Positions 1-10,915 are shown, counted from the stretch's first letter. The stretch is DNA of 64,000 nt from Equus caballus (GCF_041296265.1 NC_091710.1:51341622-51405621); one strand, 5' to 3'. Translations and numbers: made by a program. Notes: a model not told the origin generated them from the sequence alone.

Positions 1-589
1 ATTTGTCCCACGGATAAGAGTCCCACAATTGGGTTAACGTAAAACAGACTCCAATAATTTTCCCAGTGGCCCTGAGACAAGCATCACGCAGTCATCAGTA
101 GCTGCATAAAAGATGAGAATTCTTTTAGCTTGATGAGAGATAAAAGAGATGTCCCCACTGAGTCACATCTTCTCCATCAGTACTGCCCTTGGGTCTACTA
201 GCTGAGCTGGTTCCTCACCACTCGCTGTCACAGCAAACATGAAGAGTTTCCGTAGAATAGTCAAGTAAAGAGATTTCCTTGCTTTGAGGACATGGTGATC
301 AGTAGTGTTGTTGACCTGTCCACAGACTGGGCTGTTTGACAGTAATGACCAGCAGTATCAACCCGTCAAAGGCTCCAGGATGCAGGCATATTGAAAGGAG
401 AGACAAGTCCTAATCCTCAAGACAGTGAAGTATCTTGGGGTTCAGTGGGGTAGCAGGATGCTGAGTGTCTCTGAGGATTGAGGAGCAGTAGCCCCATAGG
501 TGTACAAGTCAGGTGGTGCAAGATCAGAGATAATGTGCCTTTGTCAATGGACTGTCTGTGTTTCCAGAACAATGCTTGTGGATATGCTT
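1..589. other. Unclassified left flank
   Basis: I see no gene, SINE or LTR end that I recognise here. No long open frame is present. The stretch does not match any part of the tandem units by eye and is probably unique or very old repeat sequence. Confidence 0.4.
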
Positions 590-1152
590 AGGTTTTGGGG
601 AAGATGCAGCACAGAGGAACAAAAGAGAAGGAAGAATAAACAGAGCTCCCTTGTTGCCTAGTCACTTTGATGTTCCTCTGATGTAGCAGCTCCACTCCTG
701 GACATGTAATCCGACCTACTTCCTGGATATCTGTATGTACCATTCCTACGTCCAAATGGTAAGGATCCCAATAACTCCCCTGGGAATGGACAGTCCACAT
801 GAGAGAGCACAGCCAGTCTGGCGGACATTCTGACTCATAGCATACGACAGGAGGAGTTATTATTTTCATGGATGAATGAGTTTTACAAATTTAAGTGTGA
901 CAGACACAAATCTCAGGAATCACAAAAGAATTTATTTAATGACATAAAAATCCAAAGTTTCTGCTTGGAAAAAAGAAAACCAAGGGAGCCCAATTCCTAC
1001 CTTTCACATTAGGAGAGACCAAAAGCCTCACAGTCCATGGATCAGACTGCTTCAGCCACAAACACCAGGGAACCCAACCAACAGGGGGTTTAGAAGCATA
1101 AAGCATGTTTTTCTAAGATCTCAACATCGGAATGGGGCCATCCAGGAGAGGA
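590..1152. repeat. Diverged copy of array spacer
   Basis: This block aligns by eye with the class A downstream spacer at about 21068-21870 in unit 2, sharing for example the phrases around 'aagatgcagcacagag' and 'ccaaagtttctgc'. It carries many substitutions and indels, so it is much older than the duplications inside the array. The homology stops near 1152, where the sequence switches abruptly to defensin intron, marking an old deletion junction that removed the intervening promoter and exon 1. Confidence 0.6.
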
Positions 1153-2322
1153 TGAGACCCGACTCAAATTGGATGTGTGGATGAGGTGGGGTGAGGAGTA
1201 TGTCATGCTAAGTTTTAGGGTCAGATTGTTGAGGGGAACACGAAGAAAGCGTGGACGTGATAGTCAAGGATCAAAGAAAAATTATGATCCTGCCTGACCA
1301 AGACAAAGCCAGTGAGATTTCTTGTGAGCTGTCAGTGCAAGTAATCCATGACCAACCTATAAATCAAAATTGGGATGAGTTTATTATGTGCCCAATGTGA
1401 GGACCATATAGGCCAGGAGAGTCCATCCACAAAGGAACGGAGCACTCCAATGAAGTGGGGCTGTACAGAGTGGTTACATACTGTCAAAGAACATGTATAA
1501 CATATGGTTGAAATGTCCCTATTACAATAATCATGAGATTGTCCCATCGGCACAGCACTTGATGGACACAGCAGGTGGTAGGTCTGTTGTCTCCATGGAC
1601 ACAGCAGGAAGCAGGTGTGTTGTCTCAAGCTGTGTGGTCCCAGGTGAGCTGAGTGGTCACAGGTGAGCATAGCAATCAATTCCTAGTCTTCGGAGAGATG
1701 CTTGTCCTCAAGGAAATGTTAATATAGGGGAAGTTGCACCTTTATCTTAAGGCCATTTGTTCTTGCCTTTGAGACATAGGAAATGCTTAAAGCAGGTATA
1801 CAATGCATGTTCAATGGCCAGGTCAGGCCCTTTTGGAAAAAATATAAGTTTAGGCCAAAGCAGCGGTACACCAAATGTCTTCCGCATATACTCCAATATA
1901 TCCTATTGCTTGGCGTTTTTATCAGAGTTACGATGAAAAGGTGAATTCTATCCACCCTAACGTGACGAGCCTTGTCAATTCTAAGTACACACCTCGCCTT
2001 TTAGTCTATCTCCTCGAGACTGACTCTGCCTCTCCTCCTTCCCTCCGTCCCCTGGGCCTGACCCTCCCCTTCTTTCTTCAGGCCTTTAGGGGACAGCCAT
2101 CTGTGCCTGCAGTCACTCTCGTGCCTGCACTAAAAACGAACACCACTCTGGGACCTGTGTACACAAGAAAGCCTCCACATATAGGCTCTGCTTTTGCCGC
2201 TTAGCTTGTGGATGGAGACCCAAAGCTGTACCTGTTTCCACTTGTGGAATCTTGTGAAAAAGACTGAAAAAGGTTTACTCTTTGTACCTTGTACCTTTTC
2301 TTTATTCTCTCTCCAAAATAAA
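1153..2322 (+). pseudogene. Class C alpha-defensin pseudogene, exon 1 missing
   Basis: Intron-like sequence from 1153 matches the class B intron (for example 9245-9420). An acceptor-like pyrimidine tract ends in AG at 2081, and exon 2 follows from 2082. In the phase used by the intact genes the exon reads GTAICACSHSRAC..., then a spacing of nine residues with the usual Glu and Gly, then Cys4 and a TYRLCFC end. It is therefore a clear alpha-defensin mature-peptide exon of classical type. It is a pseudogene because exon 1, signal peptide and promoter are absent, and the exon has a stop at its third codon (2087-2089). The expected terminal stop is also gone, so the frame runs on to 2257. A polyadenylation signal AATAAA survives at 2317-2322. 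The intron is enlarged by a solo LTR. Confidence 0.7.
1330..1924 (-). mobile_element. Solo LTR, ERV1-like fossil
   Basis: A 595 bp insertion interrupts the class C intron relative to class A and B introns. It starts TG and ends CA, is flanked by near-matching 4 bp duplications (1326-1329 and 1925-1928), and carries a reverse-strand AATAAA near its left end, so it reads on the minus strand. Four-base target duplications fit ERV1-type elements. No internal coding region is present, so this is a solo LTR fossil. The family name is uncertain; endpoints rest on comparison with the uninterrupted intron near 9418. Confidence 0.55.
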
Positions 2323-2762
2323 CGTTAAGCATTAAAATCACTATGTTTGGCATTTTTCTTCTCTCTCCCATTTTTCTTTTCCCTTTTCGTATAGCTTATT
2401 TCTGTTGTTCATTTGCATAGGGAATTCTGTCCACAATGGTCTTCACTAAGTGTATTGGTCTTGGCATCTCAGTGCCACAAAATTTGAGCATGATCCCACA
2501 ATGACAAATACATCAGAAACGAAAATAATTATTAATTGCAACAATTTCATATCTATAAAAGATTGGATCCACTCATAGTGATACTCAAAAGAGGAAAATG
2601 ACTATGGAGTGCACCGGAAGGTGTGAATCAAAGAAATGTGGATCCAATGGGCAATGTTTACTTATTCCTTAAATTTCAGATGTGGGTGAGCATTGACATA
2701 TCCAAATATTACTCTTGTTTTAACCACATATGTAATGTATAGATATTTTTCTTTCTCGCTAA
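2323..2762. other. Class C downstream flank
   Basis: Sequence after the class C polyadenylation signal follows the class B downstream flank (about 9810-10240) in diverged form, for example the shared run near 'cagtgccac' and the region around 2560-2640. No gene is seen. The flank ends where the first array unit begins at 2763. Confidence 0.5.
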
Positions 2763-3043
2763 ATGACAATTTGTCAGAAACGAACGTCCCCAGACCCTGG
2801 GGGTTCCAGCCTTGGGAATGGTGTTTCCCCGCTCACTAGTGTCCTCGTCTTATCTGACTATCTGACCATTTATGTCAGTTGTCAGAACGTTTAGGCGTTT
2901 CACTGTTTTCATCCTTTTCGCTCTCTGATGTCTCGTTCATTAGCAGTCAGTCATTCCTGTGCTAAGTGCAATAACAGCCAATTTTTTAAAAGGACACAAA
3001 CCAAACAGACAATAAGAGAAAACACAGCAGATAACTCATAACT

Positions 3044-3285
3044 GGTCACCAAACAGTATACATAGCGTGATCTCACTTTTATTGAAATACAGTAAATATA
3101 CACAGAACAGGGTCCAAAGACTACCCAGGAAACAACATCTCTCAGAAGGGCTGAGTTGCAGGTGGTTCTGAGAGTTCTGTTTTGATCTCTGGTTTTGGAT
3201 TTGTTTCTATATTGAGCATGAATAGTTACGGTAATAGGAAAAAAAATAAGCGATAAAGTAGAAAAAGGAAAAATAAAAAGAAGGA
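3044..3285 (+). mobile_element. Old L1 3'-end fragment (tentative)
   Basis: The phrases around 'cagtatacatagcg' and 'tattgagcatgaa' resemble the 3' untranslated end of mammalian L1M elements, which often contain a 'gtatgtatagtatgatccca' type motif followed by an A-rich tail. It is ancient and incomplete. The assignment is from memory. Confidence 0.35.
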
Positions 3286-4640
3286 TCTGAAAATATTTAG
3301 AATGCATTCAATTTTTCAAAGTCATTTTGGTCAGCTCTACCGACTCTGGCAGTGTGTTCATAGAATTTTCATTTGGAAAAACAAGTTTGAAGTCGGCCAT
3401 CCATAGCACTTTCTCTAAAGAAACTGTACCTAAAATGTATCGATTCCTATGATCTGTTCCCTACATGTGGTGTGGCTAGATGTGGAGGTGTCTCAGACGA
3501 GTGGAGGGAGAAACGGACGGAAAATGAAGCAGACACAGAGAGCCAACAGGCAGGGGATCCTCGTGCCTAGGAGCCTCCTGAGAGGGAGAGCACCCAGGAG
3601 GGAAACGGGAGCCTGGGCTTCCCTGGGGAGTGAGAGGCGTCCAACCCTGTGCAGATACAAGTCTGAGGGCAGCAGGAGCAGGGGGTGATGAGCCACGGAG
3701 AAGGCTTTGTCCTAAAATGCCATCTCTGTGTGCTGCTGGGCTAGGCGTTTGATGACCAGACCTTTGATGGCTCTCTCTGATCCCGCGGCTCCCCTTCAAC
3801 ACCACCTATGAGTGTTGACAAAGGCCCATATTGCCTTTCCTGCTCTGCATCTGCATACGGTCACCAGCAGTAACCGGGACCTCGCAGCATCATCTGCTCT
3901 CTGGAATAGCCTGGGACACAAAACCTTCCTCCAAAACCAGATCTATTGATGCCTTAAGATATCAGGAATTGATGTCCCTTCAGACTCATTCGCTTGCACC
4001 ATACTTGTCAGCATGGGCAGGTTCACTCCATGCTAAGATCTAAAATCATGGCTCAGGGGAATTCACTCCCTCTTTCCACGGATTTCCACATTGCAGATGT
4101 GAGCACGGTGTTTGTCCTGGCCCTCAAGTTGGCAGAGGCTGGATCAGACTCAGAGTTAAGACAAGAAAAATGTTTCTTTAGGCGTTATTGTAAATAGCAG
4201 CGAGTTTGAAGTCAAAGGACAATAGTCAACGGTGAGTTGATACAGTAAACAAAACAAGAAAGGCAAAAAGAAAGTTATTTTGTGCTAAATTATTCCACAG
4301 AAACACAGTAAAAGTCTACAATCATTTCCAAGACTGTCGGTAGAATTTTCTAGAAATTCTTCTCCCAGAAAGAAACCTAGGAAGAGGATGCTGGGCGGCA
4401 AGGTCATCCTGTAGTCTAGGCTGAGCCATGAGCGGGTCCCGTGAGAACTTGTCCAACGCAGACAAATGGGCTCCCAGCCATGTTCTGGTTCACTGTCAAT
4501 GCTGAGATCGACCTGTTAGACTGCGGACTGGACAGTGATTTTTGAAACCTCCCATCTCTTTCTAGATTTCCCAAGAAAGCAGGAAATTTCTCGGCTGCAG
4601 AAGGATGAAGAGAGGCTGAAAAGAAAATTTTATTCAATAG

Positions 4641-4885
4641 GGGCCAGCCCTGAGGCTGAGTGGTTGGGTTCAGGTTCAGCTTCTGTGGCTCAGGGATTGG
4701 CCGGTTCGGATCCTGGATACCTAACTAGCACTGCTCATCAAGCCATGCTGAGGCAGCATCCCACATAGCACAACCAGAAGGACCTACTACTAGAAGAGAG
4801 AACTATGTACTGGGGGGCTTTGGGGAGAAGAGGGAAAAACAAGATTGGCAACAGATGTGAGCTCAGAGCCAATCTTTGAAGAAAG
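4641..4885 (+). mobile_element. ERE-type equine SINE, plus strand
   Basis: It begins with the equid-specific GGGGCCAGCCC head, followed by tRNA-like promoter boxes: an A-box-like 'tgagtggttgggttc' and a B-box-like 'ggttcggatcc'. It ends with the 'gagctcagagccaatctt' tail phrase. A short repeat 'ttcaata' at 4633-4639 and 4891-4897 may be the target duplication. It is present in all five units, so it predates the array. Confidence 0.8.
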
Positions 4886-5334
4886 CGTTCTTCAATAAAT
4901 AAGGACACTGGGTGATCAAGCACAGGGCAGAATCCTCGCAGAAAGCTTGAAACTGGAACCAAGATTCCCAAATGGCCCCGCCATCATCTCTACAGATGGA
5001 GAGAGAACAGGTCACAGGGATGCAGACTGGGAGGGAATAGTGGGACCCCATATGCCAAGCTCAGGGATGTTCCATGAAGGACAGGAAGGCAGGGGGAATA
5101 GAGAGGACATTGAACCTGCTGCTGCAGGGCCCCAGGCAGAGGAGGACTGCACAGTGAAAGCTGAACTCATTGAAGCGGGTAGTTCAGTCCAAGGTCATCC
5201 AGTTCATTTGCTAATTCACCTGGGTGTCGCAGGTGTGTTTTTAGCACTCGCTTTATGCCAAGTTCTATCTTAACTGCTAGGATGTATCATTTGATATGAT
5301 CGTGTGATGGTGATCAAATCCTAAAATGACAATA

Positions 5335-5475
5335 AGAGCATTTCTGGAGTTTGGACCACGAACCAGGCATTGCTCTAAGCATTTTGCATGGCGTTATCAT
5401 TTTATCCTCACCACAACGCAATGAAGACAAAGAAACTGAGGGGCAGAAACCTACTTTCCCAGATGCACACACACA
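5335..5475 (-). mobile_element. MIR-like SINE fragment
   Basis: The stretch 'accaggcattgctctaag', the following 'atcattttatcctcacca' and 'aaactgaggggcagaaac' match the reverse complement of a MIR element. It is ancient and present in all units. Confidence 0.55.
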
Positions 5476-6052
5476 GGACATAAAGGCCTGAGACAGATGG
5501 AGTCCCTGCCCTCAAGGCCCCTGCCTCAGCGAGCAGGGAAAGCATAGACCCAGGATGCAGGCCAGGCTAATGACCTTCCAGACATTTTCTATTAATTCTG
5601 ATTCCTGACTTTGTCTCTCATATTTAGGAAGAATGAGTTGTTTTCTTTCCATCCTTCCTTCCGTTGTGTCCATATGTTGATTATTCTATTGGTATATCCT
5701 TCCAGCAGGAAACGTCACATCTTTTCAACCTATACTTAAATGAGTATTTCCCTGTGAATAGTGAGAGTCAGTCACGATCCTGGATCTCCATCTCCTCTTC
5801 TTTCTTGATCAATTCCAAAGCCTGGCTGATTTTCTTGGGAATTCTGATTCCCAATAGCAATTCATGATTTTTTTTAAAATTGTCCTCTTTTCTTTGCTAA
5901 CCTTTCCTTAACAACAGCCTTAAGATTTATAGCCTTATCAAGCATTCATGGGAAATTAATAAAGGTAGACTAGTAATAAGTTCTACTGAGTCTTTGTTCA
6001 TTCGACTCTGCTTCTTTGCTCTCATGTCAGCTCACTTGGATCTTCTATTTAA

Positions 6053-6330
6053 TTGATTTGAGTGCATCCTGGAGCAATATTTTCCCAAAGGGCTTCATGC
6101 CTAGCAATTTCCTGAGTCTGGAACATCCAAAACCAGAGCATTTGTCCCTATAGATGGTATTATATATTGCCTGAGCACAGAATTCTATATTAAGTGATGT
6201 TCTCTCAGAATTTGTGAAAATGCAATCTAGTATCCAGTGTGAGTGAGAAATCTCTTACACGTCTGATTATTGCCCTTTGTTAGCCACGCTTTTGGAAGTT
6301 TTCAACCATATCTCTTGATGTCTGAAATGC
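6053..6330 (+). mobile_element. Old L1 fragment (L1M-like)
   Basis: The order of phrases ('cctggagcaatattttc', 'gagtctggaacatccaaa', 'tctcagaatttgtgaaaatgc', 'tgagaaatct') parallels the body of old L1 3' regions. It is a fragment without an open frame. Confidence 0.45.
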
Positions 6331-6491
6331 CCTATAAGGCATATGCACACATTTTACTGGTAAATATTCAAGCAGATGAGAAATAGGGAAGGTTATCATG
6401 TTCCTATGAGGCGTTAGTCACGACAGCTGAAAAACAAACATGGACACCAGAAAATAGAGGCATCATGGGGTGGGGGCGGGGGGAGCAACTA

Positions 6492-6609
6492 GATCAAAAG
6501 GACATCAAAGTTCCTCTGGGCCGACAAGAGGATCTTTGGCTGCCCCACCTTCACCTAGTCACACTTTCAACACAACACCTTCTTTACTCCAATCTGTCTC
6601 CTATAAATA
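6492..6609 (+). promoter_or_regulatory. Class A defensin promoter, unit 1
   Basis: A TATAAATA box lies at 6602-6609, 79 bp upstream of the ATG. About 100 bp upstream of it are two TCF/LEF-like motifs, GATCAAAA (6492-6499) and ATCAAAG (6504-6510). Human Paneth-cell defensins DEFA5 and DEFA6 are known Wnt/TCF4 targets, so a similar control is inferred here. A G-rich tract (6470-6483) lies just upstream of the TCF-like motifs. Confidence 0.6.
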
Positions 6610-6687
6610 CAGACTGCCTCTGGGCTCCCCATTCACTCAGGCTCCTGCACTGCCATCTGGACCCTGTTCTCCAGGTGACTCACGGCC

Positions 6688-7372
6688 ATGAGGACCCTCG
6701 CCCTCCTCGCTGCCCTTCTTCTCTTGGCCTTCCATGCCCAGGCTGAGCCCCTGGGAGAGAAAGATGACCAGGTTCCTGCTCAGGACCAGCCTGGAGCCGA
6801 CGTCCAGGGGATGACCATCTCCTTTGAGGGGGCCGAACGCTCCACTCGAGATGCTTCAGGTGAGAGACCAACCAGTTTGCTGTTAGGATCTGCAGGCCAA
6901 TTAGAGGGACTTGTCAGTACATGGAGGCTGGGCTCAAATTGGGTGAGTGGATGAGGTGGGGTGAGGAGTAAGTAACCCTAAGTTTGAGAGGTGGACTATT
7001 GAGAAAGAATCTACATGATAGAGTGGGATCAGAGAAAAAATTAGGAACCTGCATGACCAACACCTAGTCAGGAAGATTTCTTGTGAGCTATGACAAGAAG
7101 ATGAATTCTCTCCACCCTACATGACTGGTTTGGTCTACTGTAAGAAGACACCTGGCCTCTCTGCATATCCCCTGGAGGCTGGTTCTGCCTCTTTGCCCTC
7201 CCTCCTTCCCCTTGTACCTGACAGTCCTCTTCCTTCCACAGGCTCTAGGCCAGGTCTTATCTGCCGCTGCAGCTCCTTTTGCCAAAGACCTTATAGGGAA
7301 GAGGGGATCTGTACCACAGGCCTACCCAAAAGGCTTTGCTGTCGTCCTGATCGTCGTCGTGGTCCTCGCTGA
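6688..7372 (+). CDS. DEFA: Alpha-defensin precursor, class A gene 1
   Basis: Host defence peptide of the alpha-defensin family, secreted and expected to kill microbes by membrane damage. Coding exons are 6688-6859 and 7242-7372 with a phase-1 intron of 382 bp (donor CAG|GTGAGA, acceptor CCACAG). The 100-residue precursor has a signal peptide (residues 1-19, MRTLALLAALLLLAFHAQA), an acidic prosegment (about 20-57) with the family MTISFEG motif, and a mature region from Gly58. Mature cysteines follow C-x-C-x3-C-x9-C-x8-CC, here with CRC at the start and TGLPKR between Cys4 and Cys5. I count a net charge of about +8 from Gly58. The tail after the cysteines is PDRRRGPR. AATAAA is at 7472-7477. 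Two exons with TATA close to the ATG fit the enteric rather than the three-exon myeloid type. It differs from the other copies by Ser57 in place of Ala. Confidence 0.93.
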
Positions 7373-7540
7373 GCTTTGTGGATTGAGACCCAAAGCAGCA
7401 ACGGATTCTATTGCAAGACCTGCAAAAGGGTTTACTCTTTCTACCTTCAATTTTTCTTAAATCTTCTCCAAAATAAACTTCCAGCGTTGAATGCAGTGTG
7501 TTTGTCAATTTCTTCTGTTTTTCCTTTTTTGGCTTTTCAT

Positions 7541-7571
7541 AGAGCACCCAGGAGGGAGACGGGAGCCAGGG
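7541..7571. other. Spacer deletion junction with copied filler
   Basis: Left of 7541 the sequence follows unit 2 up to 20057; from 7566 it follows unit 2 from 22244. About 2.19 kb of spacer is missing. Between lies a 20-base filler (7546-7565) identical to 16105-16124, with the preceding AGAGC and following CC also matching that donor. The same donor sequence is present in units 2, 3 and 5. Units 2-4 retain the spacer, so the loss is particular to unit 1. Confidence 0.85.
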
Positions 7572-7698
7572 CCTCTATAACACTCTCCACTGCGGGCAGG
7601 GAGCATCAGGGTTGCCGTATTTCTGTGAGTGCTGTTGGCACAACCTCCCTGGAGGACAATGGAGTAACAGGTGTAAAGGTTTGAGATCTGTTCTTTAA

Positions 7699-8108
7699 CC
7701 CAGAAATTCTACCACAGGCAATTTGTATAAAAGTTGGAGTCACTTATGAGCCACATCATACATATATAAAGATATTCACTACACTTTTGTTCTAACTGCA
7801 AGAGTTTAGAAATAACCCAACTGTAGCAATTTTCTGTTTGATCAATAAAAAAAGTAACCATGGAGTATGACAGCAGTGGATTAGTGCAGAGTTATTAAAA
7901 GTAATGACAGAGTTCTGTATGTGCAGATATAAAATTGTTCAAGCTAAATAACGAGGTGGCTCAAGCAAACTACAGAATAATGTGTTAACGGCGGGCTTTC
8001 CTGGACAAGGCTGCGGGACGGGGCTGGGAGAGGAGAGACTGCCGTTTGTCACTCACCACTCATCCTTTTGAATTTTGCTCCCTGTTCCTGAATTAAAATT
8101 TTTTTTAG
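7699..8108 (+). mobile_element. Old L1 3'-end fragment (L1M-like)
   Basis: The order 'cccagaaattctaccac', 'aagatattcactaca', 'gaaataacccaactgtag', 'ggagtatgacagcag' and a terminal 'ccttttgaattttgc' with an A/T-rich end is the classic 3' untranslated layout of old mammalian L1s. No open frame remains. Confidence 0.65.
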
Positions 8109-8866
8109 TTACAAAAGTACAAAGATTTTGGGGTGCTGCAGGAATATTGGTTATTTTGATATTTCTCAAGATGGAGAGATGTAGCTGCTGTACATTTAAC
8201 GTGAGGGGTTTAGATCATACTGACTTCTTGAAATAAATCTCCCCTTTGGCTTTAGTCTGAACAGTCTTCACCAAGAATCCCACTGAGCTCTTCTCCCCTG
8301 AGCCTGCTAAGCCATTGTCCTCTCCACACTCAGGAGCCTACTCACCCCAGAACCTCAAAACCCTCCTTCCTAGGTCTGTCGTGCCCCTGAATCGTGAAAT
8401 CTTTTAACCCTCCACTCCCCTGGGGTCCAGTTCCGTCCAAGGGTCTAGACCTCCAGAGATAAGCAGGAACCACCTTCAGAAAAGAAGAGGCCTTTGTTCC
8501 AGGAACTTTTCAAATGAAAGCACTATGTCTTGCCTTTTGGGAACAATAAAAAGTCCGTATTCAAGCAGATGGGAAACAGAGAAGAGACCAGGCTCCTTAT
8601 CATCGTTATCAACTTGAAACAAGTGCAGACACTAAACACACAGCCTTGTGCTTGATGGAAGCTGTTCGAACAGAAGAGCATCAGAGAGACTGGAGGGCAC
8701 AGCAGCCTGGGCCCCATCCCCAGGCACATGCCCCCCTTCTCTCACTGCGCTGAGTGTCTCTGAGCCTCCTCATCTCAGACCCAGAAATACCCGTGACTCT
8801 GCGCTCTCCACTCACTCAGGCTCCCGCTCTCCCATCCAGAGCCTGAGCTCCAGGTGACTTACAGCC

Positions 8867-9683
8867 AGGAGGACTCTCCGCCCCCTCCCCTGACCTTCCT
8901 TTCTGGGCCCTCTAGACGCAGGCTGCGCCTCTGGGAGAGAGAGCTGACCAAGTTCCTGCCCAGAACAAGCCTGGGACCGAGGTACAGGACATGACCATCT
9001 CCTTTAAGGGGGTGAAGCCTCTGCTCGAGAAGCATCAAGCGAGACACCAGAAGGTGTGTTGTGGGGGTCTGCAGTCCATTGTGCCACAGACTAGCCACAA
9101 AGTCACTCAGAATGGAGGACATTGGACTGAGAGGCTCTTCAAGGGCTCTTTGAGCAACAAACGCTTAGAGTCCATGACACGGGCTTGTGCAACACAGCAG
9201 CTTCATCAGCAAAACTTGAAAACGCTGTTCCAAGGGCCTCAGTATGTAGAGACCAGGCTCGAATCAGGTGTGTGGATCAGGTTGGGTGAGGAGTAGGTAG
9301 CCTGAGTTTGAGAAGCAGATTGTTGGGGGGAACAGGGAATAAGCATGGACATGATAGTCAAGGATCAGAGAAAAATTATGATCCTGCATGACCAACACAT
9401 AGCCAGTAAGAGTTCTCGTGAGTTACCACAGAAAGGTGAATTCTCTCCCCCCTGACATGACTGACATTATCTGTTTGAAGTAGACACACCTCCTCTTAGT
9501 CTCTCCCTTGGAGACTGGCTCCGCCTCTCCTCCCTCCCTCCTTCGCCTGTGCCTCGCCCTCCTCGTCCTTCTGCAGGCCTTCAGGGAACAGCCACCTGCA
9601 CCTGCAGACGCTCTCCTGTCTGCTCTAGCAACGAGCGCCCCTCTGGGACCTGGAGAGTCAAAAAGACCCCTCACGCAGCCTAA
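8867..9683 (+). pseudogene. Class B alpha-defensin pseudogene, unit 1
   Basis: Exon 1 equivalent is 8867-9038 and exon 2 equivalent 9577-9683. Prosegment sequence is clear (PLGERADQVPAQNKPG, then DMTISFKG). The position of the ATG in class A reads AGG here, the donor GT reads GC, and the TATA box position (near 8783) reads AGAAATA. Exon 2 in the normal phase starts GLQGTATCTCRRSPVC with the usual Glu and Gly spacing, but Cys4 is Trp and the frame ends at 9683 before a Cys5-Cys6 pair. The polyadenylation signal has decayed to AATACA. This is a dead paralogue of classical cysteine type, closer to class C than to class A in exon 2. Confidence 0.85.
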
Positions 9684-10915
9684 GCTGTCATCACGGAGCT
9701 TGCGGATGGAGACAAAAAGCAGCACAAGACTCCATTAGAAGACCTGGAAAAGAGGGGACTCTTTGTACCTCCCACCTTTTCTCAATTCTCTCTCCAAAAT
9801 ACACTTTAAGCATTAAACTCAGTGTGCTTGGATTTTTCTCCTCTCTGATTTCTTTGACCTTTTCAGATGGTTTAATTCTCTGGTTCACTTGCACAGAGAA
9901 TTCTGTCCCCAAGGGTCTTCATTAAGTTAACTGGTCTTTGCATCTCAGTGCCACACACTTTGAGCATCACACCACGATAAGAAAACAGTACAAATGAAAA
10001 TAATTATCAATTACAATATTTTCTCGCTATAAAATTGGATCCATCCGTAATGATGCTCAAAAGAGGGAAGTGACTATGAAATCTACCGTAAGGTGTTGTG
10101 ACTCAAGGAAAGGTGGCCCCAATGGGCTACGCTGACTTGTTTCTTAAATTTACGAGCTGGGAGGGCATTGATATAGAGGAATATTGTTCTTGTTTTTGGC
10201 TGGAAGGTTATATTTAGATATATTGTTTTCTAACTGTATCGATAAGAGAGAGTGAATTAAAGCTTCAGTGAGCCACAACTCAGGACAAAGTAAACGCTGT
10301 GCCCAAACCCGTAAAGTGCTAACCAGCATGAGTGGTCTCCACCAATGAGCAGACAGACGAGGAGTTCAGAAGCTGGTCCAGAGAGCTGGTCATGAACTGG
10401 GACCAGTAAAATAGCTTGCCCGCCTTTGGAGCCCAAATGGTCAATTAGGCCAATGTCCCAACAAGCAGTGGGTCTCAAACTCTAGCTCTTCAAAGACCTT
10501 GAGCCTACTAATTGTAATAAATTCCTGCTAATCTTAATAAAATTCTAGCAAGAAATAAATGTTTGTAACAATGCTAATGAACCAAGTCAATCCAGGAGAA
10601 TGATGAGACAATGGCTCCTACACTTACTGTCCTGCCACAACTTACAAAGCACCTTATGTGTCAGGAAGGCAAGTCTCTAAACACAAAGCGTCTATACAAG
10701 GCAGGGATTGAAGAGTACTACACAAGGATAAAAGAACTCATCTTTATTCCCAAAAAAGTCTCGGCCTGATGATAAGCAGGGGCTCGGGTTGGAATCATCC
10801 TGGAGACACAGCCAGCGCCTTTTCCCGATCAAGAGTCAGCTGTTTGACACCCAGACCTACAGTGTTGCAGAAAATCAGATGACCGCACAAATCAGTAGTG
10901 TCTGTCTCAAGAAAA
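9684..10915. other. Class B downstream flank, unit 1
   Basis: No gene. By eye 10255-10900 aligns with the class A downstream flank at 20450-21060 ('cttcagtgagccacaac', 'gaagctggtc', 'aggccaatgtcc'), showing that the class A and class B modules are old duplicates that include flanking DNA. Confidence 0.6.

Noticed and set aside
4641-4885. tRNA-like boxes that could suggest a tRNA gene
   Set aside because: They belong to an ERE SINE; no cloverleaf of a functional tRNA is evident.
9577-9683. Class B exon 2 considered as a theta-defensin-like (truncated) precursor
   Set aside because: Theta-defensin precursors stop soon after the third cysteine of the mature part and have an intact exon 1. Here the start codon, TATA and donor are lost and the stop lies much later.
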